Below, one piece after another: positions 20,681-31,580 of a DNA stretch of 64,000 nucleotides. The notes under the pieces are model-generated. The model did not search any database, had not been told where the DNA came from, and worked only from the letters and a program-made list of their open reading frames with translations. This stretch comes from Actinernus sp. WN-2022 (taxonomy: Eukaryota; Cnidaria; Anthozoa; Actiniaria; Actinernidae), in assembly GCA_030867875.1 (NCBI GenBank), contig JAOWCC010000019.1, positions 37,615,976-37,679,975 on the forward strand. The letters are read 5' to 3'. Positions within the stretch are counted from its first letter, which is position 1; the number at the start of each line of letters is the position of its first letter. Made by a program: the position numbers and the translations under genes.

Positions 20681-21300
20681 CGGGACGTTTTTCCATGCTT
20701 GCTTGAGCCATCTTTTTAGTTTTTTCATGGTCTTCGGGATAGGATCTTTGTATGTGAATTCAAATATTATACCCCAAAGATTCTCGATCGGGTTGATGTC
20801 TGCTGAGTTAGCTGGCCATTCTGCTTTCTCAATAAAATTGGGCAAGTTCTTTTCGCACCATATTTGCGTGGCCTTAGCTGTGTGAAGTGGTTCCCCGTTT
20901 TGAACGAATGTCATGTTACGGTTAAGAGCTGAACAGTTTTCTTTTAACTGCTGTGTCATTTGTAGATTTACGGCGAAGAAGAGGCTTAATTATCTTATTT
21001 CTCTAGTATGTTGGTTATATAATAATCAGCAGTCTGTCCTTGTGGAATACAGTGAAGATCGATCAGACCGAGGCCTGTCATTCCGCCCCAGATCATCCAT
21101 TTCGAGCTTTGCTTGACTTAGTAGGCAGGAGGTACTTGGCTCTCTTGCGATCCCCTGACAGATACTTCGGACATTCGTCAGAAAAGAGAATATCATCCCA
21201 TTTTTCTGCAGTCGGTTTTCTGTATTTTTAGCGAATTTTAGCCGAGCTACGCGTTGTTTTGCAGTCAACAGTGGCTTCCTTTGCCTTGTCAAGGACTTCT
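20675..21300 (-). pseudogene. Tc1-like transposase remnant
   Basis: Two minus-strand frames. 21292-21026 has RKPLLTAKQRVARLKFAK, the segment before the first catalytic block. 20959-20675 has FVQNGEPLHTAKATQIWCE, then WPANSADINPIENLW. In Tc1 elements the second catalytic Asp sits in FxQDxxPxH; here it is Asn. The third acidic residue region (DINPIENLW) is present. The DNA-binding part and TIRs are not seen, and a frameshift separates the halves, so it is inactive. It abuts the (ATT)n tail of the preceding LINE. Confidence 0.85.
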
Positions 21301-21328
21301 TAGCTGCTTCGTTTAGGACCTTTTACCG

Positions 21329-21440
21329 AGTCAATTTGATCACGGCAAAATCAGTTTCCTCACGGCAAAATCATCTTGCTCACGGCAAAATCATCTTGCT
21401 CACGGCAAAATCAATTTGCTCACGGCAAAATCAATTTCAG
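21329..21440. repeat. 20-bp minisatellite, locus 1
   Basis: About five head-to-tail copies of a 20-bp unit, CTCACGGCAAAATCAATTTG, with small changes. The same unit makes arrays at 52449-52581 and 54452-54649. There are no unique spacers, so it is not CRISPR-like. Confidence 0.85.
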
Positions 21441-21789
21441 CCGGCGGAAGTGATCTTCGCGGCGGAACTGATTTGAAATATTTCCATAATGCACCAGACG
21501 TTGACGACGGGAAGACTCTAGAGTTGGAACTACTCGTGACTGCGCTCGTGTCAGTGTGCAGTGAACAAAGTATTTGCAACTACAATACAAAGAAAAAGTA
21601 TTTGTGAAATATTTGTGAAATTGAACTTTAGTTTGTTAAAAAGGACACACCAAGCAAAGAAAGGAATCGCACTATAGTCAACGATGCAAATGTATCCTCT
21701 CATAAAGTAACTGTAAAACACAGGGTATTTTCCCATGAAAGTAGTCCATTTGAGCCATTGGCTCCAACTTCAGTTAGTTTCTCGTATAG
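21441..21789. other. No gene seen
   Basis: Follows the minisatellite. Short ORFs (21416-21607 plus, 21736-21551 minus) have no recognisable domain. Confidence 0.35.
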
Positions 21790-22560
21790 TTGATTTGAAT
21801 TCCCTCAGTTTGATGATCGTTTTATTTTAACATCTCTGTGATTTAGAGTAAGCGCACCTTAGGTCATCTGTGGAACTCTAGTGTTGATAAGCTCAAATGT
21901 TTTTGTTAAACAGTCTGTGAGTTTGAGAAGCCGGCTTAGAAGAGCTTTCTCATCAATAGGAATTACAATTTTTTTCTTGCTATTCATATAGTTTTAGCCG
22001 GACATTTCCCGAGTTTTTGATCTATTTTCAATCAAATTCAAAGTCTGAATATGTGATTGCATTGAATTTATTGCACTGAATTTATACACTTGAATTGCCA
22101 GTATTCTGTTGTTCAAATCCTGCGTTATCACAGTCATGTCATAAAAACAATAGACCACGTTTTTATGTTCTTACTGGCGAAATAAAGCACGACTTGGGAG
22201 GTTGGGAGCTAGAACACTGGGAGCTAGAACACCTTCGGCTTATGATTTTCAAGCATTTATCTCTGAAACTAGATATCGTCCTAAGCTATGACTGATTGTG
22301 CGTGTGTACTAACAGTGATCTGACTGTGTGCATACCGAATAGCGATGTGAACACAGGTAGCCCGAAAATTAAATGGTAACCCGACACAACCGAGCCAAGC
22401 TAGGATAACACAGGTAGCCCGGAAATACAAAGAGGGTACCGCACTGGTAACACAGGTAACCCGATATAACTAAATGCAACACAGGTAGACCGAAAATACA
22501 TAGAGAGGGCAGGTAACCCGAAACTGCTAAGACCGATAAAACAATATTTTTTTAAATATT
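21790..22560. repeat. Left direct flank of the nested complex, with ACACAGGTAACCCG units
   Basis: Shares many blocks, in the same order and orientation, with 32550-33190: CTCTGTGATTTAGAGTA, CAGTCTGTGAGTTTGAGAAG, TTATTGCACTGAATT, then a degenerate tandem of ACACAGGTAGCCCGAAAATA-like units spaced about 45-60 bp apart (22340-22520). It may be one repeat family flanking the transposon complex on both sides. Family unknown. Confidence 0.7.
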
Positions 22561-25477
22561 ATATTATTTGTCAATTAAATTAAGAAGCACTGTGCACTGT
22601 AGCCTGCGTCACATCCGGACTTTTCTCTGGTATAGTCCGTCTACGAAGCAGCGACACAAACCGTGTTCTAGACCCCAGCAGCGTACGGGTGTTCGGAAAA
22701 CGAAGACTCCCAAAACGAAGACCCCCTAAGACCCCCTAAGATGCCCAAAAATTGAAAAAAGCAGAATTTCAGCAACAATCCGAGTTTCGTTATGAACTTA
22801 CCTCCAATCCATTGACGTGTTAATTTCGATCCTTTTAGCCCGATCACTGCACATGCAGGACACCCAAGCTCTGTTTGTGTTTTAAATCATAAGGGTTTGT
22901 ATGAGATTTTTAACGAGTATTTGGTTGTATCCGTTAGGCCAGAAATACTGTTCAAAATAGAATCAATGACAACTCCCCTGAAGTCTTTATCTGTTCTTCA
23001 TTGGGCTCTGTATGCGACCTCTCCAACTAAGAAAGGAGGCAAGGACGGACGCAACCGCCATTTCTCAATCCCAATCACTCGAACATCACGCTCGAATTTT
23101 CATCCAAAATCAATGCCAACCACAACTAGACCTCAAATAATAGCACAACAGTATCTATTCCAAAAGCCTCGTGCAATTTAATTGAAATAATCCCCATTTC
23201 TCGAACCAAAATCGAACATAATTTTCCGCCCGTTTGGATTCGCGGGCTCAGAACGTACGTATAAATCTTATTTTGAACACCGCTCCACGTAAGTTGGCTC
23301 TATGGTACAAGAGCATGGGGATGATGCGAGTTGAAAAGTGCGAGTTGCGAGTTGAAAAGTGCGAGTTGCGAGTTGAAAAATGCGAGTTGCAAGGAAAAGT
23401 AAGAAAAATGAGATTAGAGTTCCTGATTACATGTATGATCCGCTGCAATGGAGAATGCTTTTTGAGTCAAAAATCAAAGGAACTCGGGGTTTCGACGGAA
23501 CGTGGACCCCCACTTCTACCCTGCGAGCAGAGAGATGAGAAACCTCTGCTCGCAGGGTACTCCACTTCTGGACCCCTAGAAAATGTTTTTTTTTTCTACC
23601 AGCGTGTCCAAGGGATTTTGCCCCCCCGTAATCTCACCCCTCCGGCGGGCGAGATCACTAGGGATCTCGCCCCCCTCACTGGTTCCCCCTCAGGGATTTA
23701 GCCCTCCCCTAACGATTTGCTGAGTGAACATGAACTTTAATAAATGTTCACTGTTAATTAAGACTGTTGCAACACTTGATTACTTGGTCAATCAAACCGT
23801 CTATAAAACGAACTTACGATTGATCGATCGCAGTCCTCTTCACTGCGAACCATTGGGAACCAGACTAAAGTGAACTCTTGAAATACGATTGTTGACTTAT
23901 TACAGCGCTTGAAAAACGTAATAATCACGCCTCTTCATCAAAACCAAATGTAGCGCTGTTGACATTCTTTGCCTTTGGAGTCTTCTTTTCACTTTCTATA
24001 CTAAAGAGAGGCAATGGTATTCGTCTTATTAGAACAAATCTGTAGAGGAAGGCCGAAAATTTTGCTGTTCATCTGTTACACTATTTTACAAGTCGTGCTT
24101 GTGCCTGTATTAAAAACCAAGCGCGCCCAAAACAAAGAGGCGGGATTTCTTTAGATTGACAAAAAGCTGTCTAAACAAGCTATCTCAAACATTTGTTATC
24201 CTGGGCCTGACTCGTTTATTTTTCACAAAGCTCACAGTCTAATTGCAGAATTAAAAGAGCAACTAACTCATCTGTTTAAATAGCAAACAAATCATATTCA
24301 TAGTTCTACCTCGGTTTTATACAGAGCTTTTTTAGTGACTCCGCAATGTTTCCTAGTCACTTATTCGTAAACCCACGCGGCATCAGTTACTAGTTGCTTT
24401 CTATACTAAAGAGTGGCATTTCTAGCGATTTTGGGATATTCGACTTATTAGAACAAATCCGGTAGAGCAAGCCACAAATGTTGCCGTTCTTCTGTTACAC
24501 TATTTTTGGCTGTGCTTGTGCCTGTATTAAAAACCAAACCATTAAAGTCCCGCAAGGCTAGAGTGATTGAGAGAGCACACAAAAGCGTCGCCATTGAGAA
24601 TTACTGCAATTGCAAGTTAAGACTCGATATCCAACGAGTGAATACAGCGAACGAGTACGAGTATGCATGACATCAACTGGATCACGAAAGCTGTTTCTAG
24701 CTAAAGCAACATCGAACGAGCTTGCTTTTAGTACGAGAGAATTGGGGGGGGGGGGGGGGGAATCCCCAGCTTAGTCTGTTTTCACTGGGGGCGAGATCCC
24801 TAAAAGGGGGGGGGGGTGAAACCCCTACGACACCGGTTTATTTATGCCTCTCATAGTTATTCAGAGTTAAGTCCTTTCTATTTCTAATTTACAATATTTC
24901 GATTGCAATCACAATTAGTTATAAGTTTAACTATTCACTTTCTTCTATCTCCGATTCTTCCAGAGACGTTTCGTATTATTTCTATGGCGACTCTTTGGTT
25001 TATTTAATAGTCATACAACTCTCACGGGCCACGGCCCCTCCGGATACTAGACCGATGCGAGAACTAAAATGCCCGCGAATAAATCCTACTTTATATCAGT
25101 TTAAACATTACTAACGAAATGGCTATGCTATCACTACAGTTCAAATTCACATCTCAAGACAATTTCGTTCTTCACTGCGGTCGGCCTTAGCTAGCGCTAT
25201 TCTAATATCTCAAGCAGTCATATTTTGTACCTTTTTTGCTTTTTTTCGATAAATGTTCAGTTCCTTTTTTTGCCAGCTAAATATTTTCTTCTTGATCATT
25301 TAAGTTCTTTCCCGTTGTTTCCATCCATTTTCCAGCGAGAATCGAAATCGCCTTTCCAATGAAAGTCGCCCTTTGTTGATGTTTCCACAGGGGTCCGGTC
25401 AGTTTTATAATTTCCTCTCAGAGTTCAGTTTTGCTCGATTTTCTTGTTCTGTCGCTTTTCTTCTTTGACCTCCTAGT

Positions 25478-25862
25478 TTGTTCATGTCATTTCCAGTTCG
25501 AAAAATTGTTTTTGCAATCCGAAAAGTAGTTTATTCAGTTCTGTATATTCGATTCATGTCCGTAAGCCATATCCCATTTCTCACGGTTCGTTTTCGGTTC
25601 TATATATTAATTAATACTCGATTCAGTTTGCTCCATTTGTGTATGGGCGTCAAACAGTTTCAACATCAACAGGTTCGGTTTCTAGTTCTATTTCTTCTAT
25701 TCATGCACTCAGTTCAGTTTTCTCGGTGTCCATACGCTAGTCTGGGTACAGTTCAGACTCTCTTCTGTTCTCGAGTTCGCTCATTTAGTTTTTCTTTGCC
25801 AAAAAAATATATCTAAATACAGGCAACAATGTCAATTATAAATACAGGCAATAAGGTATATA
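25478..25862. other. T-rich region with an unassigned ORF
   Basis: A 112-codon ORF (25478-25816) is Phe/Arg-rich low-complexity sequence built on imperfect repeats of TTCGGTTCTATAT-like phrases. It is unlikely to be a gene. Confidence 0.3.
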
Positions 25863-27050
25863 CAGTCAAACCTGTATTTAGCGGCCACCCTCGGGGAATG
25901 AGTAAGTGGCCGCTTCATACAGGTTGGCCGCTTAATACAGGTTCACAAAAAAATACGTTGTGGGCGTGGTCTAATCAACTTTTTATTGCATATTGAATAA
26001 TGTAATAACGCATGTTGAATATGTTAGTACTAGAATACTGTTAGTACTAGAATAAAACATGAACGAAACATACTGGGATAAATTCTGTTAACTAAATATG
26101 ATACCTTTACCGTAAGCATGTTTAAAAGTTTGACAGAAAGAGATTAACCAGCCGTAAATACGCTATCTGGACGGTACTGTTTGTTTATTGAAGTTATTCA
26201 AAGTTATTTGTATACAGTTAAGCTGGCCACGCTCCGAGTTAGCTCTTTTATCAGGGGCTACCACGAATACATGGACATCTGGCAGCCAAATATTGATGAT
26301 GAATATCCATTGAAGCGAGAGCCTAACAATAAGGAGGACATTAATGCTGTGGCAGTAGTTCGAACGAATCCAACTAATCCAAGACCAGTTAGACGTGGTA
26401 GATCTGCGGATGCTGCTTCTCCAAAACCTTTTTCGCACCCTAACGAAATGGAACAAGATTCTGAAGTGATTGGGCATGTTCCGAAACTTATGGCGTTGTG
26501 GCTTACCAAATTTCTAAAACGACCAACTAATTCCGGTAAAGTAATCGTCAAGGGCAAGCGTATAAATAGAGGCGATGGCTATGGCCTCGAAGTCCCTTGT
26601 GAATATTTGCTCAACGGAGATATATTCTCGATCAACTGGCTAAAGACGAAGCTGAATCAAGAGGGATTTGTGTTCAAGTAAAGAGAGAGCAAACATTTAG
26701 AGATACGGTTTCCGGTCAGTTCATTGAAAACAACTTGGATGTGAAGTGACACTGTTTAGAACAAATTGTACTGTGAAATAAATGGTTAAAATACGTATGT
26801 ACTTGATCGTTTTCATTAATATGGAAAGTTCTGTAAAAAAATTAGCCTGGCCGCTTAATACAGGTTAAAATAACAAGAAATAACATAAACGGGACTGTAA
26901 AAAAGTGGCCGCGGCCGCTTAATACAGGTGGTCGCTTAATACAGGTAAAGTTTACAGTATTTGAGTGGGATAAAATTCGGGACTTTTACTACTGGCCGTT
27001 TAATACAGGGTGGCCGCTTAATACGGGGTCGTTATATACAGGTTCGACTG
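25863..27050 (+). mobile_element. TA-flanked TIR element (pogo/Tc1-mariner-like ends) carrying a HIRAN-like ORF
   Basis: The ends are CAGTCAAACCTGTAT on the left and the complement of CAGTCGAACCTGTAT on the right, each flanked by TA (25861-25862 and 27051-27052). The motif GGCCGCTTAATACAGG recurs near both ends (25913-25942 and 26850-27030), sometimes inverted, as a subterminal repeat. TA plus CAGT...ACCT ends are usual for pogo/Tigger-type elements. Length is 1188 bp. The only long ORF is not a transposase but the HIRAN-like protein at 26181-26681. Confidence 0.8.
26181..26681 (+). CDS. HIRAN-like domain protein inside a DNA transposon
   Basis: A 166-residue intact frame. Residues 22-60 read SFIRGYHEYMDIWQPN...LKREPNNKEDINAVAVV, and residues 94-104 read SEVIGHVPKLM. 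The pairing of REPNN.xDxNAVAV with a later VIGHVP is the core signature of the HIRAN domain, a small beta fold in HLTF/Rad5-type proteins that binds DNA ends. Between them is a Pro/Arg/Ser-rich insert (62-92). The C-terminal part (KGKRINRGDGYGLEVPCEYLL) resembles stand-alone members in cnidarian genomes as I recall them. AATAAA at about 26777 lies about 95 bp past the stop, still inside the element. The start codon is the first ATG in frame. Function in transposition or as a captured host gene is unknown. Confidence 0.65.
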   Translation: MFIEVIQSYLYTVKLATLRVSSFIRGYHEYMDIWQPNIDDEYPLKREPNNKEDINAVAVVRTNPTNPRPVRRGRSADAASPKPFSHPNEMEQDSEVIGHVPKLMALWLTKFLKRPTNSGKVIVKGKRINRGDGYGLEVPCEYLLNGDIFSINWLKTKLNQEGFVFK

Positions 27051-27625
27051 TATCAATAAGCAGTTTATTTATTTATTTATTTTAACTTTGTAAACTATAG
27101 CTATTTTGTGTGTGTATGTTTGTTAGTTAATTCACCACTTTGATTTTCTTTCCATCTTGTAAATTTTTTTTTGGTAATATTGTACTATCTCTACTACTGA
27201 CCATAAGCCATTTAAGCCTCTGGCTTTGGCCTTTCTTCTGTACGTTCTCCCTTATAGTATTTGTAAATAAATTGAATTGAATTGAATTTCTAAACTTCTC
27301 GGCTCTGTTCAATTTCTCGGAATACTGATTCCGAATCGAAAGCTCGTAAAAAAATGCTTGCTTTTTATCGTTTATCTTCTATCAGAAACAAATGAAATCA
27401 TGACTTAAAGTCAAATTCTCTTGGACTTGGCTCCTTTGGCTCAGCCTTCAAAATTTCCAGAGTCTGGGTCTTTCCACACGACAGATCCACTCTGCGACAG
27501 ATCATATATTTTCCCGCCATTTTTGTTGTTGTAACATTTCAACTCGCAACTCGCACTTTTTAACTCGCAACTCGCACTTTTTAACTCGCAACTCGCACTT
27601 TTCAACTCGCACTTTCCCTATCCTG

Positions 27626-28095
27626 ATGGTACAGTGGATTAGACCGCGCGCTTTTGACCCAAACGACCGGAGTTCGAGTCTGCACCAGGCTCAAAAAAAC
27701 GTTTTTTTTTTTTACTTCTTTTTCTCCTTTCTCAGTTTTATTTAATCTTTTCCTCTATTTTAAACAATTAGAGCAGCCTTCTACATGAAAAACATTGTTG
27801 TCTATTGGCTCTCAAGCCCCAACCAGGGACCAGGAGCCCATTTGGCCTCAACTATTAAAAACCCATGATACTGTGAAGTTACTTTTCTGGTTACTTTATA
27901 AACATGTTGTCGACGTTCAAGAGATCAAAAGAGCGAGAAGGAAAGCTCGCTGCGTAGAAGAGAAAAGCTGGGATATCTGTTTCCTTTTATTCTTCGATTC
28001 GAGCCTGGTAATTAAATTTATAAGCAAATAATTAAATGTACCTGTTAATTTTAACGGGCTTTCTGTTGATTCAAATCCGGGTTCGAATGATCGCA
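27626..28095 (+). repeat. Continuation of the left arm after the 8-bp-TSD insertion
   Basis: Resumes the tRNA-like motif (box A TGGTACAGTGG 27627-27637, box B GTTCGAGTC 27672-27680), then the arm sequence to GGCTCTCAAGCCCCAACC (about 27825). It then continues into the element's central segment, which runs in the opposite orientation to that in the free copy at 30990-31400. A LINE fragment interrupts it at about 28096. Confidence 0.7.
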
Positions 28096-28790
28096 AAAAC
28101 AACAACAACTTTATTCGTACTCTTATAGTAATGATTTACATGTAAATATATAGAAAAATTAAATATCAAGAGTACTGGGACACCTGAAATAGTAATACAA
28201 CTAATCGAGTCAGGCATCCCAGGAATGTATAGATTAAAATTGTTGAATTGGGTCAAGCACACATACAAAGAGAACTACATATGATACATACATTACAAGT
28301 ACAATATACAGAATAATCGGTGTAAGAGACAAGTCTTAGAGGCTAGATGTAGAAAAATAATTTTTTTTTTTAAATCAATAGAAATCAATATTTTGAAATA
28401 AGTTTTTGTTTAATTTCATTTTTAAAGTCTTTTTTGGAAGTGAGGTTTCTAAGATTTTCACTAATATCATTCCAAATGATGACGCCTTTATATCGTAAAC
28501 TAAATTTACCATAATTTGTTCGAACTTGTGGAACATAGTAGGCAGCCTTAGATGCTAATCTGGTGTTATGATGGTGAATTTCAGAAATTAAAGTAAAAAA
28601 GTTAGTGAAGTGATTGAGGAAGATTGTTATGATGATAATCAAACATGAATATGGCAGATTGTAAATAAATCAGGTCAAGAAGTTTTATAATCTTAAGTTT
28701 ATTAAATAGAGGATCACTGTGGGCATCAAAGTTAGAAAATGTGATGATACGTAGACCTACGTAAGGCTTTCTTTTGCATGATTACAAGAT
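28096..28790 (-). pseudogene. LINE C-terminal fragment inserted in the foldback centre
   Basis: Minus-strand frame 28642-28385: EIHHHNTRLASKAAYYVPQVRTNYGKFSLRYKGVIIWNDI, the conserved C-terminal region of CR1/L2-like ORF2, ending KQKLISKY. The 3' tail is a GTT/GTTT repeat at 28096-28112. Comparison with 31110-31125 in the free copy shows the uninterrupted target (GATCGCATGTAAAGTACC). Confidence 0.75.
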
Positions 28791-29084
28791 TATTAAGTGT
28801 AGTAAAGTACCGTACCTTAATTTATTAAAACTGCTGTGTTCGATATTTTCACAAGATTTTATGTAATTACGAGTTAACGAGGGAATTTGTTATGATATCT
28901 TTCTCATCATCGCACTACTGAAAATCGAGGTCATGAGCGTGCACGCGCGGTTGGGGCTTGAGAGCCAATAGACAACAATGTTTTTCATGTAGAAGGCGGC
29001 TCTAATTGTTTAAATTAGAGGAAAAGATTAAATAAAACTGAGAAAGGAGAAAAAGAAGTAAAAAAATAAATATTTTTAGTGCTT

Positions 29085-29150
29085 GGTGCAGACTCGAACT
29101 CCGGTCGTTTGGGTCAAAAGCGCGCGGTCTAAACCACTGTACCATAGAGC
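29085..29150 (-). repeat. tRNA-like Pol III promoter motif in the right arm
   Basis: Minus strand: box A TGGTACAGTGG (29144-29134) and box B GTTCGAGTC (29099-29091), matching the consensus of both boxes. It is the inverted partner of the interrupted copy at 27627. Confidence 0.6.
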
Positions 29151-29750
29151 CAACTTACGTGGAGGTGTGTTCAAAATAAAATATATACGTACGTTCTGAG
29201 CCCGTGAACTTTTGGCAGCTAGCCGTTGCTAAGCGTGGCCAACTTCTCCCAGTCACGAATCCCAACGGGCGGATTTGTTTGAAATTAGGTTCGATTTAGG
29301 CTCGAGAAATGGGGATTATTTCAATTAAATGGCACGAGGCTCTTGGAATATATAGTGTTGTGCTATTATTTGAGGTCTAGTTGCGGTTGGCATTGATTTT
29401 GGATGAAAGTTCGAGTGATTGGGATTGAGAAATGGCGGTTGCGTCCGTCCTTGCCTCCTTTCTTAGTTGGAGAGGTCGCATACAGAGCCCAATGAAGAAC
29501 AGATAAAGACTTCAGGGGAGTTGTCATTGATTCTATTTTGAACAGTATTTCTGGCCTAACGGATACAACCAAATACTCGTTAAAAATCTCATACAAAAAC
29601 ACAAACAGAGCTTGGGTTTCCTGTGCAGTGATCGGGCTAAAAGGATCGAAATTAACACGTCAATGGATTGGAGGTAAGTTCATAACGAAACTCGGATTGA
29701 GTGTAATCCATAACATTGCTGAAATTCTGCTTTTTTCAAATTTTGGGCAT

Positions 29751-29850
29751 CTTAGGGGGTCTTAAGGGGTCTTAGGGGGTCTTAGGGGGTCTTAAGGGGT
29801 CTTAGGGGGTCTTAGGGGGTCTTAGGGGGTCTTAGGGGGTCTTAGGGGGT
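29751..29850. repeat. Ten-copy array of a 10-bp G-rich unit
   Basis: Exactly ten units of CTTAGGGGGT, two of them CTTAAGGGGT. The opposite arm (22721-22740) has only two units in inverted form. The run of G5 tracts could form G-quadruplexes. Confidence 0.9.
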
Positions 29851-29894
29851 CTTCGTTTTGGGAGTCTTCGTTTTCCGAACACCCAGCAGCGTAC

Positions 29895-30240
29895 CGTGAT
29901 TTGAGTACACGTTCTGATTGGCTTTTAAAAATGCTCATTTCTTACACGTCTTCTGACTTGCCATTCAACTGTCACCAGCCTGTCACCTGTTAGTCTCCCC
30001 AGAATCCAAGAACCACTCGCGATCGCGCCAGAACACTCGTCTGGCAGGAAATCGTTAGTGGAAATATAGAGGCTAAACTTAAAAATATGGAAGTAGAATC
30101 GGTTCAAATAGCTTCGTATATATTCTGTTCTTAGCTTTTATCAAGAAATAACAAATATTTTGGAAGAACTCATTTATTTTTAGGCTGAACTAGTGAGCTC
30201 GTGTAAAATGCCGACAAAAGCGAGTCGTTGCTTATTTAAT
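29895..30240. other. Interior of the outer TIR element
   Basis: The first 85 bp or so are the continuation of the outer terminal inverted repeat. The rest is unique spacer up to the free foldback copy. No gene. Confidence 0.5.
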
Positions 30241-30769
30241 CACAGGAAACCCAAGCTCTGTTTGTGTTTTAAATTATAAGGGTTTGTATGAGATTTTTAA
30301 CGAGTATTTGGTTGTATCCATTAGGCCAGAAATACTGAAATAAAATCAATGAAAACTCCCCTGAAGTCTGTATCTGTTCTTCATTGGGCTCTGTATACAA
30401 TTTCAGCGAATTCTGTTGACATTTTACCCCTCGACCTCCAACTAAGAAAGAAGGCAAGGACGGACGCAACCGCCATTTCTCGATGCCAATCACTCGAACA
30501 TCGCGCTCGAATTTTCATCCAAAATCAATGCCAACCGCAACTAGACCTCAAATAAAAGCACAACAGTATCTATTCCAAGAGCCTCGTGCCATTTAATTGA
30601 AATAATCCCCATTTCTCGAGCCTAAATCGAACCTAATTTCAAACAAATCCGCCCGTTGGGATTCGTGACTGGGAGAAGTTGGCCACGCTTAGCAACGGCT
30701 AGCTGCCAAAAGTTCACGTGCTCATAACGTAGATATATATTGTATTTTGAACACACCTGCATGTAAGTT

Positions 30770-30835
30770 GGCTCTGTGGTACAGTGGTTTAGAGCGCGCG
30801 CTTTCGATCCAACGACCGGGGTTCGAGTCTGCACC
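30770..30835 (+). repeat. tRNA-like Pol III promoter motif, left arm of the foldback
   Basis: Box A TGGTACAGTGG (30777-30787) and box B GTTCGAGTC (30821-30829) fit the consensus sequences. The T-arm and acceptor pairing needed for a working tRNA are missing. Confidence 0.65.
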
Positions 30836-31514
30836 CGTGAGGCGCTAAAAACAAATTTTTTTTTACTTCTTTTTCTCCTTTCTCAGTTTTATTTAATCTT
30901 TTCCTCTATTTTAAACAATTAGAGCCGCCTTCTACATGAAAAACATTGTTGTCTATTGGCTCTCAAGCCCCAACCGTGCACGCTCATGACCTCGATTTTC
31001 AGAAGTGCGATGATGAGAAAGATATAACAAATTCCCTCGTTACCTCGTAATTACATAAAATCTTGTGAAAATATTGAACACAACAGTTTTAATAAATTAA
31101 GGTACGGTACTTTACATGCGATCATTCGAACCCGGATTTGAATCAACAGAAAGCCCGTTAAAATTAACTGGTACATTAATTTGCTTATAAACTTAATTAA
31201 CCAGGCTCGAATCGAAGAATAAAAGGAAACAGATATCCCAGCTTTTCTCTTCTACGCAGCGAGCTTTCCTTCTAGCTCTTATGATCTCTTGAACGTCGAC
31301 AACATGTTTATAAAGTAACCAGAAAAGTAACTTCACAGTATCATGGGTTTTTAATAGTTGAGGCAATGGGCTCCTGGACCCTGGTAGGGGCTTGAGAGCC
31401 AATAGACAACAATGTTTTTCATGTAGAAGGCGGCTCTAATTGTTTAAAATAGAGGAAAAGATTAAATAAAACTGAGAAAGGAGAAAAAGAAGTAAAAAAT
31501 GTTTTTAGCGCCTG

Positions 31515-31580
31515 GTGCAGACTCGAACCCCTGTCGTTGGATCGAAAGCGCGCGCTCTAAACCACTGTACCACAGAGCCA
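31515..31580 (-). repeat. tRNA-like Pol III promoter motif, right arm of the foldback
   Basis: Minus-strand box A (31572-31562) and box B (31528-31520). With the left-arm motif it forms a convergent pair pointing at the element's centre. Confidence 0.65.

Larger units (their letters stand above)
23310..27625. mobile_element. 4.3 kb non-autonomous element with 8-bp target duplication (hAT-like)
   Basis: ATGGTACA occurs at 23302-23309 and 27626-27633. Removing 23310-27633 restores the sequence seen in the three uninterrupted tRNA-like arms. The subterminal regions are facing arrays of a 21-bp unit (GTGCGAGTTGCGAGTTGAAA) at about 23325-23395 and 27540-27612. The outermost ends (AGAGCATGGGGATG against CAGGATAGGGAAAG) are only loosely inverted. 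An 8-bp duplication fits hAT. Inside are C-rich and G-rich inverted tracts (23600-23700 and 24740-24830), a degenerate direct repeat (about 23990-24130 and 24392-24545), and the nested element 25863-27050. No transposase was seen. Confidence 0.78.
22687..29884. mobile_element. Long-TIR element with 10-bp target duplication (Mutator-like by TSD length)
   Basis: Ends GGGTGTTCGGAAAACGAAG and its exact complement. Both sides are flanked by AGCAGCGTAC (22677-22686 and 29885-29894), a perfect 10-bp duplication. The inverted arms are long: after the ends come a CTTAGGGGGT array, a shared segment to GATCACTG, and then the same foldback sequence found free at 30241-32110. The inserted 23310-27625 element and a LINE fragment (28096-28790) account for most of the 7.2 kb. 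No transposase is encoded. Duplications of 9-11 bp are usual for Mutator-type transposases. Confidence 0.8.

Noticed and set aside
22600..22690. A bacterial or symbiont origin for part of the window
   Set aside because: Introns, poly(A) signals, SINEs and LINEs are spread throughout and base composition looks even; no prokaryotic gene was seen.
25478..25816. 112-codon ORF rich in Phe and Arg
   Set aside because: Made of imperfect T-rich repeats inside a transposon; no recognisable domain.
27626..31580. Functional tRNA genes in the four arm motifs
   Set aside because: Box A and box B fit, but the acceptor, T and anticodon stems do not pair as in a working tRNA, and they sit in transposon arms.
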